Below are positions 33,187-42,927 of a DNA stretch of 48,847 bases, piece after piece; positions within the stretch are counted from its first letter, which is position 1; every line of letters starts with the position of its first letter. The stretch is from Gammaproteobacteria bacterium. Its GTDB lineage: Bacteria > Pseudomonadota > Gammaproteobacteria > Eutrophobiales > Eutrophobiaceae. The stretch lies in assembly GCA_016179185.1 (NCBI GenBank), contig JACORW010000081.1, positions 1 through 48,847 on the forward strand, read 5' to 3'. The position numbers were made by a program, and so were the translations under genes. The notes beneath the pieces were generated by a model that was given only the letters and a program-made list of their open reading frames with translations, was not told the DNA's origin and searched no databases.

Positions 33187-34364
33187 TAGGCGTCACCGTG
33201 CTCGGATCGACGGGCAGCATCGGCGCCAGCACGCTGGATGTATTGCGACGTCACCGGGAGCGCTACCGGCTGGTAGCGGTCACTGCGCACACGGATGTGA
33301 AGGGCATGCGCACGCAATGTCTGGAATGGCGACCGGAATTCGCCGTCATGTCCGACCCGGACGCGGCGCAACGGCTGCGTGATGAACTCAGACCCGCGGC
33401 ACCGGACGTGGAGGTCCTTGCGGGAGCCGACGGACTGAGCAGGGTCGCCACGCTCGATGAAGTGCAGTACGTGATGGCGGCGATTGTCGGCGCGGCCGGG
33501 CTGATGCCGACGCTGGCGGCGGCGCGCGCAGGCAAGCGTGTGCTGCTCGCAAACAAGGAATCCCTGGTGATGTCCGGGCGGCTGTTCATGGATGCGATAC
33601 GCCAGAACGGCGCCGCGTTGTTGCCCATCGACAGCGAACACAATGCGCTCTTTCAATGCATGCCGGGCGGCTACCGGGCCGGACTGCGCCCGGAAGGCGT
33701 ACGGCGAATCCTGCTGACCGCCTCCGGCGGTCCATTCCGATCGACGCCGCTGGGCGAGCTTGACCAGGTAACCCCGGAACAGGCCTGCGCGCATCCGAAC
33801 TGGGTCATGGGCCGGAAGATATCGGTGGACTCCGCGACCATGATGAACAAGGGGCTGGAAGTCATCGAGGCGCACTGGTTGTTCGGCGCTGCACCGGATC
33901 AGATAGAAGTCGTGATCCACCCGCAGAGCGTGATCCATTCGCTGGTGCAATACGCAGATGGCTCGGTACTGGCGCAACTCGGCAATCCGGACATGCGCAC
34001 GCCAATTGCCCACGCGCTTGCCTGGCCCGAGCGCGTGGACGCCGGCGTCGCGCCGCTGGATCTGTTCAAGGTTGCGCGACTGGATTTCGAGCGCCCTGAC
34101 CTCGCGCGTTTCCCATGCCTGCGGCTCGCATGGGAAGCCTTGCGCGCGGGCGGCGCTGCCACTGCAATTCTGAATGCGGCGAACGAGGCTGCCGTGGCGG
34201 CATTCCTGGCGCGGGAGATCCCGTTTACGGGCATAGCGCGGATCGTCGGAGATACGCTGGCGGGTGTCCCGTTGACCGCCGCGGATACGCTTGACCAAGT
34301 GCTGGCGGCAGACGCCGAGGCCCGCGCGTTCGCGGCGGGTCTTGCACAACGGTGGGCAGCCTGA
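33183..34364 (+). CDS. dxr: 1-deoxy-D-xylulose 5-phosphate reductoisomerase
   Basis: 393 residues. The NADPH loop is [29 protein letters not shown] and [15 protein letters not shown] carry metal and substrate residues. [20 protein letters not shown] follows. It catalyses the committed step of the MEP isoprenoid pathway, which feeds the neighbouring uppS. ATGA overlap with cdsA; TGATG overlap with rseP. Confidence 0.97.
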   Translation: MIGVTVLGSTGSIGASTLDVLRRHRERYRLVAVTAHTDVKGMRTQCLEWRPEFAVMSDPDAAQRLRDELRPAAPDVEVLAGADGLSRVATLDEVQYVMAAIVGAAGLMPTLAAARAGKRVLLANKESLVMSGRLFMDAIRQNGAALLPIDSEHNALFQCMPGGYRAGLRPEGVRRILLTASGGPFRSTPLGELDQVTPEQACAHPNWVMGRKISVDSATMMNKGLEVIEAHWLFGAAPDQIEVVIHPQSVIHSLVQYADGSVLAQLGNPDMRTPIAHALAWPERVDAGVAPLDLFKVARLDFERPDLARFPCLRLAWEALRAGGAATAILNAANEAAVAAFLAREIPFTGIARIVGDTLAGVPLTAADTLDQVLAADAEARAFAAGLAQRWAA

Positions 34365-35728
34365 TGGATTTCCTGCAATCTGTTGCGGCGTTTCTGGTGG
34401 CGATCGCTTTGCTGATCACTTTCCATGAATTCGGGCATTTTTGCATCGCGCGCCGCTGCGGCGTGAAAATCCTGCGGTTTTCCATAGGTTTCGGCCGGCC
34501 GCTGTGGCGGCGCAGGGGTAGCGACGGCACGGAATTCGTCGTGGCGGCGCTGCCCCTCGGCGGGTACGTGCGGATGCTGGACGAGCGCGAAGGGGAAGTG
34601 CTGCCGGCGGAACGGCCGCGGGCGTTCAACAACAAGCCGTTGTCGCACCGGGCCGCCATCGTTGCCGCCGGACCGATGTTCAATTTCCTGTTCGCGGTCG
34701 CGGCCTACTGGATCGTCTTTATGGTCGGGGTATCCGGGCCGCGACCCCTGGTCGGCGGAGTGACTGGCGGATCGCCGGCCGCAGTCGCCGGAATCGCCGC
34801 CGGGGACGAGATCACCGGCGTTGCGGGGCGCCGCACGCCTACCTGGCCGGCCATGCTCGAGCAGGTGGTCAGCGACGTTATTGCCGGGCGGCCGTTGGAT
34901 CTAGAACTGCGGCGTGCCAATGGCGGCGAGGAAACCGTGCGCGTTGAATTGAACGGGATTGACATTGATGACCTGGCCGGCGGGAAGTTGCTTGAGGCCC
35001 TGGGTGTCACGCCGCTTCGGCCGGCCATTGCGGCCGTGATCGGCGAAGTGCGATCAGGGGGCGCAGCCGAGCGCGATGGATTGAAGCAGGGCGACCGGAT
35101 CATGGCTGCCAACGATTCAGCCATCAAGGACTGGGAACAATGGGTCATGACGGTTCGCGCGCATCCCGCGCGGACAATACAGACGGAGATCGATCGGCAT
35201 GGGCTTCGCATGCGGTTGCCGGTCACGCCGGACGCGATCATCGGCGCAGACGGGGCACGCATCGGCCAGATCGGAGCGACCGTGGACACCGGCGCGCTGG
35301 ACAGCGGGCGGCTCGTTGCGCGGGAGCGCTACGCCCCGCCCGCGGCACTGATTCGCGCCGTGGACAAGACCGTGGAGATGTCGGCTATCACGCTGCGGGT
35401 GCTGGTGAAGATGGCGCTGGGCGAAGCATCGGTGAGAAATCTGAGCGGGCCAATCAGCATTGCGCAATACGCCGGGGAGTCAGCCGGGATCGGAGCGGTC
35501 TCGTTTCTGACATTTCTCGCCATCGTCAGCGTCAGCCTCGGCGTGCTCAATCTGCTGCCCATTCCGCTACTGGATGGAGGTCACTTAATGTATTACCTTA
35601 TCGAACTCTTCACCGGCAGGCCGGTTTCCGACTCCGTTCAGACCATCGGTCAGCAATTGGGGATGGCTGTACTGCTGGGACTGATGGGACTGGCGCTCTA
35701 CAACGATTTGATGCGGCTCATAGGGTAG
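34364..35728 (+). CDS. rseP: Site-2 intramembrane metalloprotease RseP
   Basis: 454 residues. The HEFGH zinc motif is at about residues 21-25 in the first helix, and the LDG motif in LLPIPLLDGGHLMYYLIE near residue 405. Two PDZ domains lie between, the first with VTGGSPAAVAGIAAGDEI, the second with SGGAAERDGLKQGDRI. It cleaves the anti-sigma factor RseA in the envelope stress response and clears signal peptides. The ATG at 34364 overlaps the dxr stop as TGATG; a GTG at 34352 is an alternative. Confidence 0.96.
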   Translation: MDFLQSVAAFLVAIALLITFHEFGHFCIARRCGVKILRFSIGFGRPLWRRRGSDGTEFVVAALPLGGYVRMLDEREGEVLPAERPRAFNNKPLSHRAAIVAAGPMFNFLFAVAAYWIVFMVGVSGPRPLVGGVTGGSPAAVAGIAAGDEITGVAGRRTPTWPAMLEQVVSDVIAGRPLDLELRRANGGEETVRVELNGIDIDDLAGGKLLEALGVTPLRPAIAAVIGEVRSGGAAERDGLKQGDRIMAANDSAIKDWEQWVMTVRAHPARTIQTEIDRHGLRMRLPVTPDAIIGADGARIGQIGATVDTGALDSGRLVARERYAPPAALIRAVDKTVEMSAITLRVLVKMALGEASVRNLSGPISIAQYAGESAGIGAVSFLTFLAIVSVSLGVLNLLPIPLLDGGHLMYYLIELFTGRPVSDSVQTIGQQLGMAVLLGLMGLALYNDLMRLIG

Positions 35729-35752
35729 AAAACTAAAATTACATTTGCCCTC

Positions 35753-38107
35753 ATGTCATTAGTCAGCTCTCTTCAGAAGTCACTTAAAGTATTCCCGTTG
35801 CTGTTCCTGCTGTCCCCTCCGGCGCTGGCGGAGGAATTCGTCGTTCAGGACATCCGGGTCCAGGGATTGCAGCGGCTGACCCCGGGCACGGTGTTCAATT
35901 ACCTCCCCATCGAGGCCGGAGAAAAGTTCACCGATCAGGTGTCGGTAGAGGCGGTGCGGGCGCTGTTCAAGACCGGCTTCTTCGATGACGTGCGCCTGGA
36001 GCGCGACGGCAACGTGCTGGTGATTATCGTCAAGGAACGGCCCACCATCGGCAGCATGGAGATCTCCGGCAACAAGGACATCAAGACCGAGGACCTGATG
36101 AAGGGACTCAAGCAGGCGGGGTTTTCTGAAGGGCGGGTGTTCGATCAATCGCAGCTGGATCGGCTGGAACAGGAACTGCAGCGCCAGTATTTCTCCCAGG
36201 GAAAATACGCGGTCAAGATAAAATCCAGGATCACGCCGCTGGACAACAACCGGGTCGGCGTGGCCATCGACATCTCCGAAGGCAAGGCCGCGCGCATCAA
36301 GCAGATCAACATCGTCGGCAATCAATCCTATCCGGAAGATGATCTGCTCGATGCCTTCGAGTTGACGCCACCGACGCTGTTTTCGTTCTTCACCAAGTCC
36401 GACCAGTATTCCCGCGAAAAACTGTCCGGGGATCTGGAGACGGTGCGCTCCCACTACCTGGATCACGGCTATGTGAATTTCAGCATTGATTCGACGCAGG
36501 TTTCGCTGACGCCGGACAAAAAGGACATCTACATAACGATAAACGTCACCGAGGGCGATCAGTACACCGTTTCCGGGGTCAAGCTGGCCGGGGAACTGAT
36601 TGTCCCCGAGGAAGAGCTGTTTCCGCTTATCTCGGTGCAGCGGGGCGGTCTGTTTTCCCGCAAGGACATCACCGACAGCAGCACGCGCATCACGGATCGC
36701 CTGGGCAGCGACGGCTATGCGTTCGCCAATGTGAATTCCATTCCGGACATAGATGATGAGAACAAGTCCGTCGGTCTCACGTTCTTTGTCGATCCGGGCA
36801 AGCGGGTGTACGTGCGCCGTGTGCAAATCACCGGCAACACCCGCACGCGGGATGAAGTGATGCGACGCGAAATGCGCCAGCAGGAGGCGGGCTGGATCTC
36901 CACGCCCAGCGTGGAACGCGGCAAGGTGCGCCTGGAGCGTCTTGGTTATTTCAAGGAAGTCAACGTGGAAACACCGGCGGTCGCAGGCTCCGCGGACCAG
37001 GTGGACGTAAGTTATACGGTTGAGGAAAAACCATTCGGCAATTTTCTCGCCGGCGTCGGTTTCTCGCAGTCGCAGGGCCTGATATTCCAGACCAGCGTCA
37101 CCCAGGACAATTTCCTCGGCAGCGGATCGCGCATCCAGTTCGCGTTCAACAACAGCGAAGTGAACCGGCGCTTCGCCGTCGGTTACCTGAATCCCTATTA
37201 CACCATTGACGGGATCAGCCGGGGATTCAACGTCAACTACCAGGACACGGATTTCGAGGATTTCGGCACCATTGACTTCGACAGCCGCGTCTGGGGCGGC
37301 GGCGTCAACTTCGGCATCCCAATCAGCGAGCACAATTTCATCTTTACGTCGCTGAATTACGAAAACACGCAGATATCGCCGGATCGGTTTTCGTCGTTGC
37401 TGCGGCGGTTCATCGACAAATATGATGATCACTTCAACATCCTGCGACTGGGCGCCAGTTTCGCCTACGACACGCGCAACAAGGTCATCCTGCCGGAAAA
37501 GGGTGTCATGCATCAGGTCGGCGCGGAAATGGGCATGCCTTCCTTCGGCTCGTCGCTGGAATTCGCGAAACTCACATACAAATTGCAGTGGTTCCGCCCG
37601 TTATGGCGGGATCTGATCTTTGCCGCCCGCGGTGAGCTCGGGTACGGCCTCGGGTTGTTTGACACGGACGAGTTGCCCGTGTTCGAGAATTTTTACTCGG
37701 GCGGTCCGCGCTCGGTACGCGGTTTCGAGGAGAACCGGCTCGGGCCGCGGGATCTGGAAGGGCGCCCGTTTGGTGGTAACATAGAAATGACGGCAGGGGC
37801 CGAGATCATCCTGCCCGTGCCGTTTCTGAAGGATCTCGATTCGGTGCGCATAGCCGGTTTTTTCGACGCCGGCAACGTGTTCATCAGCGACTGCTCGGAT
37901 TATCGCGACCTGTTCGTGACGCCGGCCGAAGTGGCGCAGTGCGAGCGATCCGAGCTCGATCTTGGAGAACTGCGCTACTCGGTGGGTCTCAGCGGGATCT
38001 GGGTTTCTCCGTTCGGACTGATCAGCGTCAGCATTGCGGCGCCGTTTGGCGACGACGAAACCGACGAGACGCAGCCATTCCAGTTTACTTTTGGCACCAA
38101 CTTTTAA
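35753..38107 (+). CDS. bamA: Outer membrane protein assembly factor BamA
   Basis: 784 residues. A signal peptide (VFPLLFLLSPPALAEE) is followed by five POTRA domains to about residue 420 (for example FVVQDIRVQGLQRLTPGTV and KQINIVGNQSYPEDDLLDAF). A 16-strand barrel contains the conserved SVRGFEENRLGPRD loop and ends FQFTFGTNF with the C-terminal phenylalanine. It inserts beta-barrel proteins into the outer membrane. It follows rseP by 24 nt and precedes its partner chaperone skp. Confidence 0.97.
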   Translation: MSLVSSLQKSLKVFPLLFLLSPPALAEEFVVQDIRVQGLQRLTPGTVFNYLPIEAGEKFTDQVSVEAVRALFKTGFFDDVRLERDGNVLVIIVKERPTIGSMEISGNKDIKTEDLMKGLKQAGFSEGRVFDQSQLDRLEQELQRQYFSQGKYAVKIKSRITPLDNNRVGVAIDISEGKAARIKQINIVGNQSYPEDDLLDAFELTPPTLFSFFTKSDQYSREKLSGDLETVRSHYLDHGYVNFSIDSTQVSLTPDKKDIYITINVTEGDQYTVSGVKLAGELIVPEEELFPLISVQRGGLFSRKDITDSSTRITDRLGSDGYAFANVNSIPDIDDENKSVGLTFFVDPGKRVYVRRVQITGNTRTRDEVMRREMRQQEAGWISTPSVERGKVRLERLGYFKEVNVETPAVAGSADQVDVSYTVEEKPFGNFLAGVGFSQSQGLIFQTSVTQDNFLGSGSRIQFAFNNSEVNRRFAVGYLNPYYTIDGISRGFNVNYQDTDFEDFGTIDFDSRVWGGGVNFGIPISEHNFIFTSLNYENTQISPDRFSSLLRRFIDKYDDHFNILRLGASFAYDTRNKVILPEKGVMHQVGAEMGMPSFGSSLEFAKLTYKLQWFRPLWRDLIFAARGELGYGLGLFDTDELPVFENFYSGGPRSVRGFEENRLGPRDLEGRPFGGNIEMTAGAEIILPVPFLKDLDSVRIAGFFDAGNVFISDCSDYRDLFVTPAEVAQCERSELDLGELRYSVGLSGIWVSPFGLISVSIAAPFGDDETDETQPFQFTFGTNF

Positions 38108-38129
38108 ACCTGCATGAGGGAGTCGTAAC

Positions 38130-38699
38130 TTGAAACGATTAATGAAATTTGCATTCATGTTCACGATCGCGGGCGTACTGGCCGCGCAATCGGTCATGGC
38201 CGAGGATTACAAAATCGGTGCCGTGAATACCATCCGCCTGCTGGAGCAGTCGCCGCAGGCCGAGAACATGCGTACGCAGATCGAAAAGGAATTTGCCCCC
38301 AAGGATCGGGAGCTGGTGGCTGCGCAGAAAAAGCTCAAGGACATGGAGGACCGTCTCGCCAAGGACGCCGCCATCATGAGCGAAACTGAACGCCGCAATC
38401 TTGAGCGCGACATCATCAATGACCGCCGCGAGTTGAAGCGCAGCCAGGACGAATTCCGCGAGGACCTGACGTTTCGCCGCAATGAGGAGATGGCCAAGAT
38501 CCAGAAGGAGATCATCGAGGCCATTCAGTCGGTCGCCAAGCAGAACGGTTTTGACGTGGTATTGACTGAAGGCGTCATCTACGCGAGCCCGAAAGTGGAT
38601 ATCACTGCACTGGTTGTGGATGCGCTGAAGAAACGGACGCCCGCCTCCGCTACAACTCCGGCACCCGCCGCGGCACCCGCTCCGGCGCCCAAGCAGTAA
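38130..38699 (+). CDS. skp: Periplasmic chaperone Skp/OmpH
   Basis: 189 residues. A signal peptide (KFAFMFTIAGVLAAQSVMAED) precedes the Skp start IGAVNTIRLLEQSPQ. The long charged tentacle helices run from about 50 to 130 (VAAQKKLKDMEDRLAKDA). VLTEGVIYASPKVDITALVV closes the body, and a Pro/Ala-rich tail follows. It carries unfolded outer-membrane proteins to BamA. GGAG lies 7 nt before a TTG at 38130, which is preferred over the ATG at 38142. Confidence 0.93.
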   Translation: MKRLMKFAFMFTIAGVLAAQSVMAEDYKIGAVNTIRLLEQSPQAENMRTQIEKEFAPKDRELVAAQKKLKDMEDRLAKDAAIMSETERRNLERDIINDRRELKRSQDEFREDLTFRRNEEMAKIQKEIIEAIQSVAKQNGFDVVLTEGVIYASPKVDITALVVDALKKRTPASATTPAPAAAPAPAPKQ

Positions 38700-38787
38700 T
38701 CGCCGGGGCGGCACGCTCCGGCCGGGAGGCTGCGCCGGTCCGCTGCAGAGGCCGACGTCATGCGGCAGAGCGCGGGGTGATGGAAGC

Positions 38788-39831
38788 ATGCCTTATTCGC
38801 TGAAGCAGATCGCCGATGCCATCGGCGCGGAATTGCGCGGCGATCCGTTGTGTCGTATCGAAAGCGTGGGAGCGCTGTCCGACGCCCGGTCCGGCCAGAT
38901 TACGTTTCTCGCCAATTCCCGCCTGTCGCGCCTGCTGCCGCAAACGCATGCTTCCGCGGTGATCCTGACCGCGGCTGACCAGCCGCATTGCCCCACCAAT
39001 TCCCTGGTCAGCGACAATCCGTATGTGGCGTACGTCAAGGCCGCCGGGTTGCTGCATCCGCCGCCGGGGTTTGTTCCCGGAGTGGATGCCGGCGCGGTCG
39101 TGCATGAGGCGGCGGAGGTCGCGTCAAGCGCATTCATCGGCCCGTGCGCCGTGGTGGGTGAAGGCGCGCGCATCGCCAGTGAAGTGTTCGTGGGTCCAGG
39201 CTGCGTTATTTGCGACGGCGCGGAAATCGGCCGGGGCAGCCGGCTGGTCGCGAACGTCACCCTCTGTCACGGGGTCAAACTCGGCGAGCGCGTGCTGGTG
39301 CACCCGGGCGCCGTGATCGGCGCCGACGGGTTTGGGCTTGCCAATGATCACGGCGCGTGGCTGAAGATCCCGCAGTTGGGGAGCGTGCGCATCGGCGACG
39401 ACGTGGAGATCGGCGCCAATACCGGCATCGATCGCGGTGCGCTGGGCGACACGGTAATCGAAGCCGGTGTGAAGATCGATAACCTGGTCCAGATCGGCCA
39501 TAATGTCCGCATCGGTGCGCACACGGCCATCGCCGGATGCGCGGTGATCGCCGGCAGCGTCACAATCGGCCGGCGTTGCATGATCGGGGGGGCGTCGGCG
39601 TTGTCCGGGCACATCGAGATTGCCGATGACGTGGTCATAACCGGCATGTCCGGTGTGCCGAATTCCATACCTGAACCCGGTACCTGGTCGAGCGGCATGC
39701 CGGTGACCGACAACCGCACATGGCGCAAGAACATGGTGCGCCTGAAACATCTGGACCGGCTGGCGCGGCAGGTGCAGGGGCTGGAACGGAGACTCGCCGA
39801 ATTGCGCCAGCGACTGGATGACCGGGACTGA
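38788..39831 (+). CDS. lpxD: UDP-3-O-acylglucosamine N-acyltransferase
   Basis: 347 residues. The N-terminal uridine-binding domain shows [15 protein letters not shown]; then come the hexapeptide left-handed helix repeats, [27 protein letters not shown], and the catalytic histidine in [18 protein letters not shown]. The C-terminal helix ([20 protein letters not shown]) follows. It adds the second acyl chain of lipid A in the cytoplasm. It lies 88 nt after skp with no visible element in the gap. Confidence 0.96.
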   Translation: MPYSLKQIADAIGAELRGDPLCRIESVGALSDARSGQITFLANSRLSRLLPQTHASAVILTAADQPHCPTNSLVSDNPYVAYVKAAGLLHPPPGFVPGVDAGAVVHEAAEVASSAFIGPCAVVGEGARIASEVFVGPGCVICDGAEIGRGSRLVANVTLCHGVKLGERVLVHPGAVIGADGFGLANDHGAWLKIPQLGSVRIGDDVEIGANTGIDRGALGDTVIEAGVKIDNLVQIGHNVRIGAHTAIAGCAVIAGSVTIGRRCMIGGASALSGHIEIADDVVITGMSGVPNSIPEPGTWSSGMPVTDNRTWRKNMVRLKHLDRLARQVQGLERRLAELRQRLDDRD

Positions 39832-39880
39832 TGGCCAGACCGGAAGGGCACTGCCTGTTGACGCGGAGGGAAGCGCTGCC

Positions 39881-40321
39881 GTGGATGTAAACGAAATCAG
39901 AAAAATCCTGCCGCACCGTCATCCCTTTCTGCTTATCGATCGGGTCATTGAAGTGGTTCCCGGCCGGCGCATTCGCGCGATCAAGAATGTGTCGGTGAAC
40001 GAGCCTTTCTTTCCCGGGCACTTCCCCCGGAAGCCGATGATGCCCGGAGTACTGATCGTCGAGGCCCTGGCGCAGGCGGCCGCGATACTGGGCGAGTTGT
40101 CCACCTCCGAGGGTCATGCGGAAGGCGTGCTTTATTATCTGGTCGGCATCGACAATACGCGGTTCCGAAAACCGGTGGGACCGGGCGATCAGTTGCAGCT
40201 TGAGGTCGTGTTCCAGACTGTCCGGCGCAATATCTGGAAGTTTTCCGGCACGGCCTCCGTGGACGGCGTGCTGGTCGCATCTACCGATCTCCTGACCACG
40301 GTCTCGGAACCCAATCCTTGA
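39881..40321 (+). CDS. fabZ: 3-hydroxyacyl-ACP dehydratase FabZ
   Basis: 146 residues. [17 protein letters not shown], then [23 protein letters not shown] with the catalytic histidine and glutamate of the hot-dog fold. It dehydrates 3-hydroxyacyl-ACP in fatty acid synthesis and competes with LpxA and LpxD for the same substrate pool. I favour GTG at 39881 with GGAGG about 11 nt upstream; an in-frame GTG at 39818 overlaps lpxD and adds 21 residues unlike the family. The stop overlaps the lpxA start. Confidence 0.93.
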   Translation: MDVNEIRKILPHRHPFLLIDRVIEVVPGRRIRAIKNVSVNEPFFPGHFPRKPMMPGVLIVEALAQAAAILGELSTSEGHAEGVLYYLVGIDNTRFRKPVGPGDQLQLEVVFQTVRRNIWKFSGTASVDGVLVASTDLLTTVSEPNP

Positions 40322-41091
40322 TCCACCCCACCTGCATCGTCCATCCGGACGCAAGGATCGACGATGAGGCGCGGCTGGGTCCGTTCTGCGTCATCGGCCC
40401 CCAGGTCGAGATCGGCGCCGGCACGGAACTGCGGTCGCAAGTGACCGTGACCGGCCCGACCCGCATCGCTGGCGGCAACCGCATCTTTCAGTTCTGCTCC
40501 ATCGGCGACGATCCCCAGGACAAGAAATACCAGGGCGAAAGCGAATCGCGTCTCGAAATCGGTTCCGGAAACGTCATCCGGGAGTACTGCAGCATCAATC
40601 GCGGCACGATCGGTGGCGGCGGGGTGACGCGCATCGGCAACGACAACTGGATCATGGCTTACGTGCACGTGGCGCACGACTGCCAGGTGGGCAATTCCAC
40701 GGTGCTGGCCAATAACGCAACGCTGGCCGGCCATGTGACCGTGGAGGATTACGCCATTCTCGGCGGGTTCACCGGCGTGCACCAGTACTGCCGTGTCGGC
40801 GCCTACAGTTTTGCCGCAATCGCCTCGGTGATTGTGAAGGATATCCCGCCGTACGTGCTGGTGTCGGGAAACACGGCCCGGCCCAACGGATTGAACCGCG
40901 AAGGGTTGCGCCGCCACGGTTTTTCCGCGGACGACGTGGAGGCGCTGCGGCGCGCATACCGGGTCCTTTACCGGGAAGGATTGTTGTTGCAGGAGGCGGT
41001 GCAGCGCCTGCAATCCATGGCGGCGGAATCGTCCCATGTCGAGCGCCTGGTCCGGTTCATCTCCGGGTCCAGTCGCGGCATCGCCCGCTGA
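40318..41091 (+). CDS. lpxA: UDP-N-acetylglucosamine O-acyltransferase LpxA
   Basis: 257 residues. The hexapeptide beta-helix starts [20 protein letters not shown]. The catalytic histidine lies in [11 protein letters not shown] (H120). [22 protein letters not shown] and [12 protein letters not shown] follow, and the C-terminal helical domain ends STRG-like (SSRGIAR). It adds the first 3-hydroxyacyl chain to UDP-GlcNAc. The start is TTG at 40318, overlapping the fabZ stop (TTGA). The chain-length ruler position, glycine 173 in E. coli, is isoleucine 168 here. Confidence 0.95.
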   Translation: MIHPTCIVHPDARIDDEARLGPFCVIGPQVEIGAGTELRSQVTVTGPTRIAGGNRIFQFCSIGDDPQDKKYQGESESRLEIGSGNVIREYCSINRGTIGGGGVTRIGNDNWIMAYVHVAHDCQVGNSTVLANNATLAGHVTVEDYAILGGFTGVHQYCRVGAYSFAAIASVIVKDIPPYVLVSGNTARPNGLNREGLRRHGFSADDVEALRRAYRVLYREGLLLQEAVQRLQSMAAESSHVERLVRFISGSSRGIAR

Positions 41092-41139
41092 ATCGCCGCT
41101 TCGAATTCCGCGGGACCACGTTCGCGAATTCTGATCCCG

Positions 41140-42282
41140 ATGCTGAACATTGGGCTTGTGGCGGGCGAACCATCCGCGGACGGGCTTGCGGCGGAACTGC
41201 TCCGGGCGCTGCGCATCATTGAGCCGGAGCTGCGGGCAACCGGGCTCGGTGGAGCGGAATTCGTCGCCGCCGGCGGGGAAACCAACGATTCCATGAATTC
41301 CCTGGCGGTCATGGGGCTGGTTGAGGTGCTGGTCCATCTGCCGCGGCTGATTGCATTGCGCCGCCGGCTGGTACGGCATTTTCTGGCGCTGCGCCCGGAT
41401 GTGTTTGTCGGCGTGGACGCACCCGATTTCAATCTGGACCTGGAACTGACGCTGCGGCGCGCCGGCATCCGCACCATTCAGTATGTCGGTCCCAGCGTCT
41501 GGGCCTGGCGGCGTTACCGGCTGCGCAAGATCGCGCGCGCGGTGGATCGCGTCCTGGCAGTGTTTCCGTTCGAGAAGTCGTTCTACGACCGCGCCGGTGT
41601 GCCCTGCACGTTCGTCGGGCATCCGCTGGCGGATCGAATTCCGCTGCACGCGGATCGTGCCGGGGCGCGGGAGCGGCTCGGACTGGATCCCGGCGCCATT
41701 GTCGTCGCGCTGCTGCCGGGCAGCCGGCGCGCCGAGTTGCTGCAGCATACGAGCATTTTTCTCCGGGCAGCGGACTGGATCGCACGGCGATGTCCCGGCG
41801 CCGGATTCGTTTCCAGTCTTGTGGATGAGACCGGCGTGCAGTTCGTGCGGGCGGAAGTGCAACGGCAAGGTCTGGTGAATCTGTCGCTGCACGTACATTG
41901 CCGCCGTACTCATGACGTGCTGGCGGCGGCGGATGTTGCCATCGTGGCGTCCGGCACCGTTACCCTTGAAGCCATGCTGTTCAAGGTCCCGATGGTGGTC
42001 GCCTACCGGATGCATCCGGTCAGCTATCACATCATCCGGGGACTGGTCAGCGTGAAATACGCGGCATTGCCGAACCTCCTCAGCGGCACGGGCGTGGTAC
42101 CGGAGCTGCTCCAGGACCGGTGCCGGCCGGAGGAGCTTGGCGCGGCAGCAATGCGCTGGCTGTCCGATGCGCGTGCCTGTGACGATTTGCGCCGGGAGTT
42201 TTCCCGGCGGCATGCGGAACTGCGTTGCGAGGCCGGCGCACGGGCTGCGGCGGCCGTGCTCGCCGTGGCTCGGGGCGGCTGA
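41140..42282 (+). CDS. lpxB: Lipid-A-disaccharide synthase
   Basis: 380 residues. The GT19 family shows [78 protein letters not shown], and [32 protein letters not shown] closes the donor site. It joins UDP-2,3-diacylglucosamine and lipid X at the inner membrane. Its stop overlaps the rnhB start as TGATG. Confidence 0.96.
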   Translation: MLNIGLVAGEPSADGLAAELLRALRIIEPELRATGLGGAEFVAAGGETNDSMNSLAVMGLVEVLVHLPRLIALRRRLVRHFLALRPDVFVGVDAPDFNLDLELTLRRAGIRTIQYVGPSVWAWRRYRLRKIARAVDRVLAVFPFEKSFYDRAGVPCTFVGHPLADRIPLHADRAGARERLGLDPGAIVVALLPGSRRAELLQHTSIFLRAADWIARRCPGAGFVSSLVDETGVQFVRAEVQRQGLVNLSLHVHCRRTHDVLAAADVAIVASGTVTLEAMLFKVPMVVAYRMHPVSYHIIRGLVSVKYAALPNLLSGTGVVPELLQDRCRPEELGAAAMRWLSDARACDDLRREFSRRHAELRCEAGARAAAAVLAVARGG

Positions 42283-42878
42283 TGCAGCCGGACCTGCTGT
42301 CCGGAATTGCCCCGGATCTCGTTGCCGGCGTGGACGAGGCCGGCCGTGGGCCGTTGGCCGGACCGGTTTATGCCGCGGCCGTGATCCTGGATCCCGGACG
42401 CAACATCAGCGGGCTTGCGGACTCGAAGCGCCTGACGGCGCACGCGCGCCGCAACCTCAGCGCAACAATCCGGGAGCGCGCCCTTGCCTGGGCGGTGGCG
42501 CGCGTGGAAAATCCGGAGATCGACCGTATCAATATCCTCAATGCCAGCCTGCTGGCCATGGTCAACGCCGTGGAATCGCTGAACATTGCCCCGAAACTTG
42601 TACTCGTGGACGGCAACATCTGTCCGCGAATGGCGTGCGCTGTGCGTGCCGTCGTTCGCGGAGATGCCACGGTTCCCGCCATCAGCGCCGCCTCCATTCT
42701 GGCCAAGGTCGCGCGCGACGAAGAAATGGAGCGGCTGGACCACGCTTATCCCGGCTACGGTTTCGCGCGGCACAAGGGTTACGCCACGGCGGAACATTTG
42801 CGCGCACTGGCGCGCCTGGGTGTCTGTTCCATTCACCGTCGCAGTTTTGCCCCGGTGCGCCGTTACCTAAATGTTTGA
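42282..42878 (+). CDS. rnhB: Ribonuclease HII
   Basis: 198 residues. [21 protein letters not shown] has the active-site [29 protein letters not shown], and [17 protein letters not shown] carry the remaining acidic residues. It removes ribonucleotides from DNA and RNA-DNA hybrids. The ATG at 42282 overlaps the lpxB stop. The stop codon lies inside hairpin E (42874-42902). Confidence 0.96.
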   Translation: MQPDLLSGIAPDLVAGVDEAGRGPLAGPVYAAAVILDPGRNISGLADSKRLTAHARRNLSATIRERALAWAVARVENPEIDRINILNASLLAMVNAVESLNIAPKLVLVDGNICPRMACAVRAVVRGDATVPAISAASILAKVARDEEMERLDHAYPGYGFARHKGYATAEHLRALARLGVCSIHRRSFAPVRRYLNV

Positions 42879-42902
42879 TGCAAAATAGAGTTTTGCATCA
42901 AA
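42874..42902. repeat. Hairpin E overlapping the rnhB stop codon
   Basis: TTTGATGCAAAA at 42874-42885 pairs perfectly with 42891-42902 (12 bp, loop TAGAG). The rnhB stop TGA (42876-42878) is inside the left arm. The arm word TGATGCAAAA recurs in the hairpin that follows tilS at 48761. Confidence 0.9.
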
Positions 42903-42927
42903 CTGCTGACCGGGATCCGAAAGGCTG

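Noticed and set aside
40300..40340. Missing or 5'-broken lpxA, because no ATG follows fabZ
   Set aside because: A TTG at 40318 overlapping the fabZ stop gives an N-terminus that aligns with family members.
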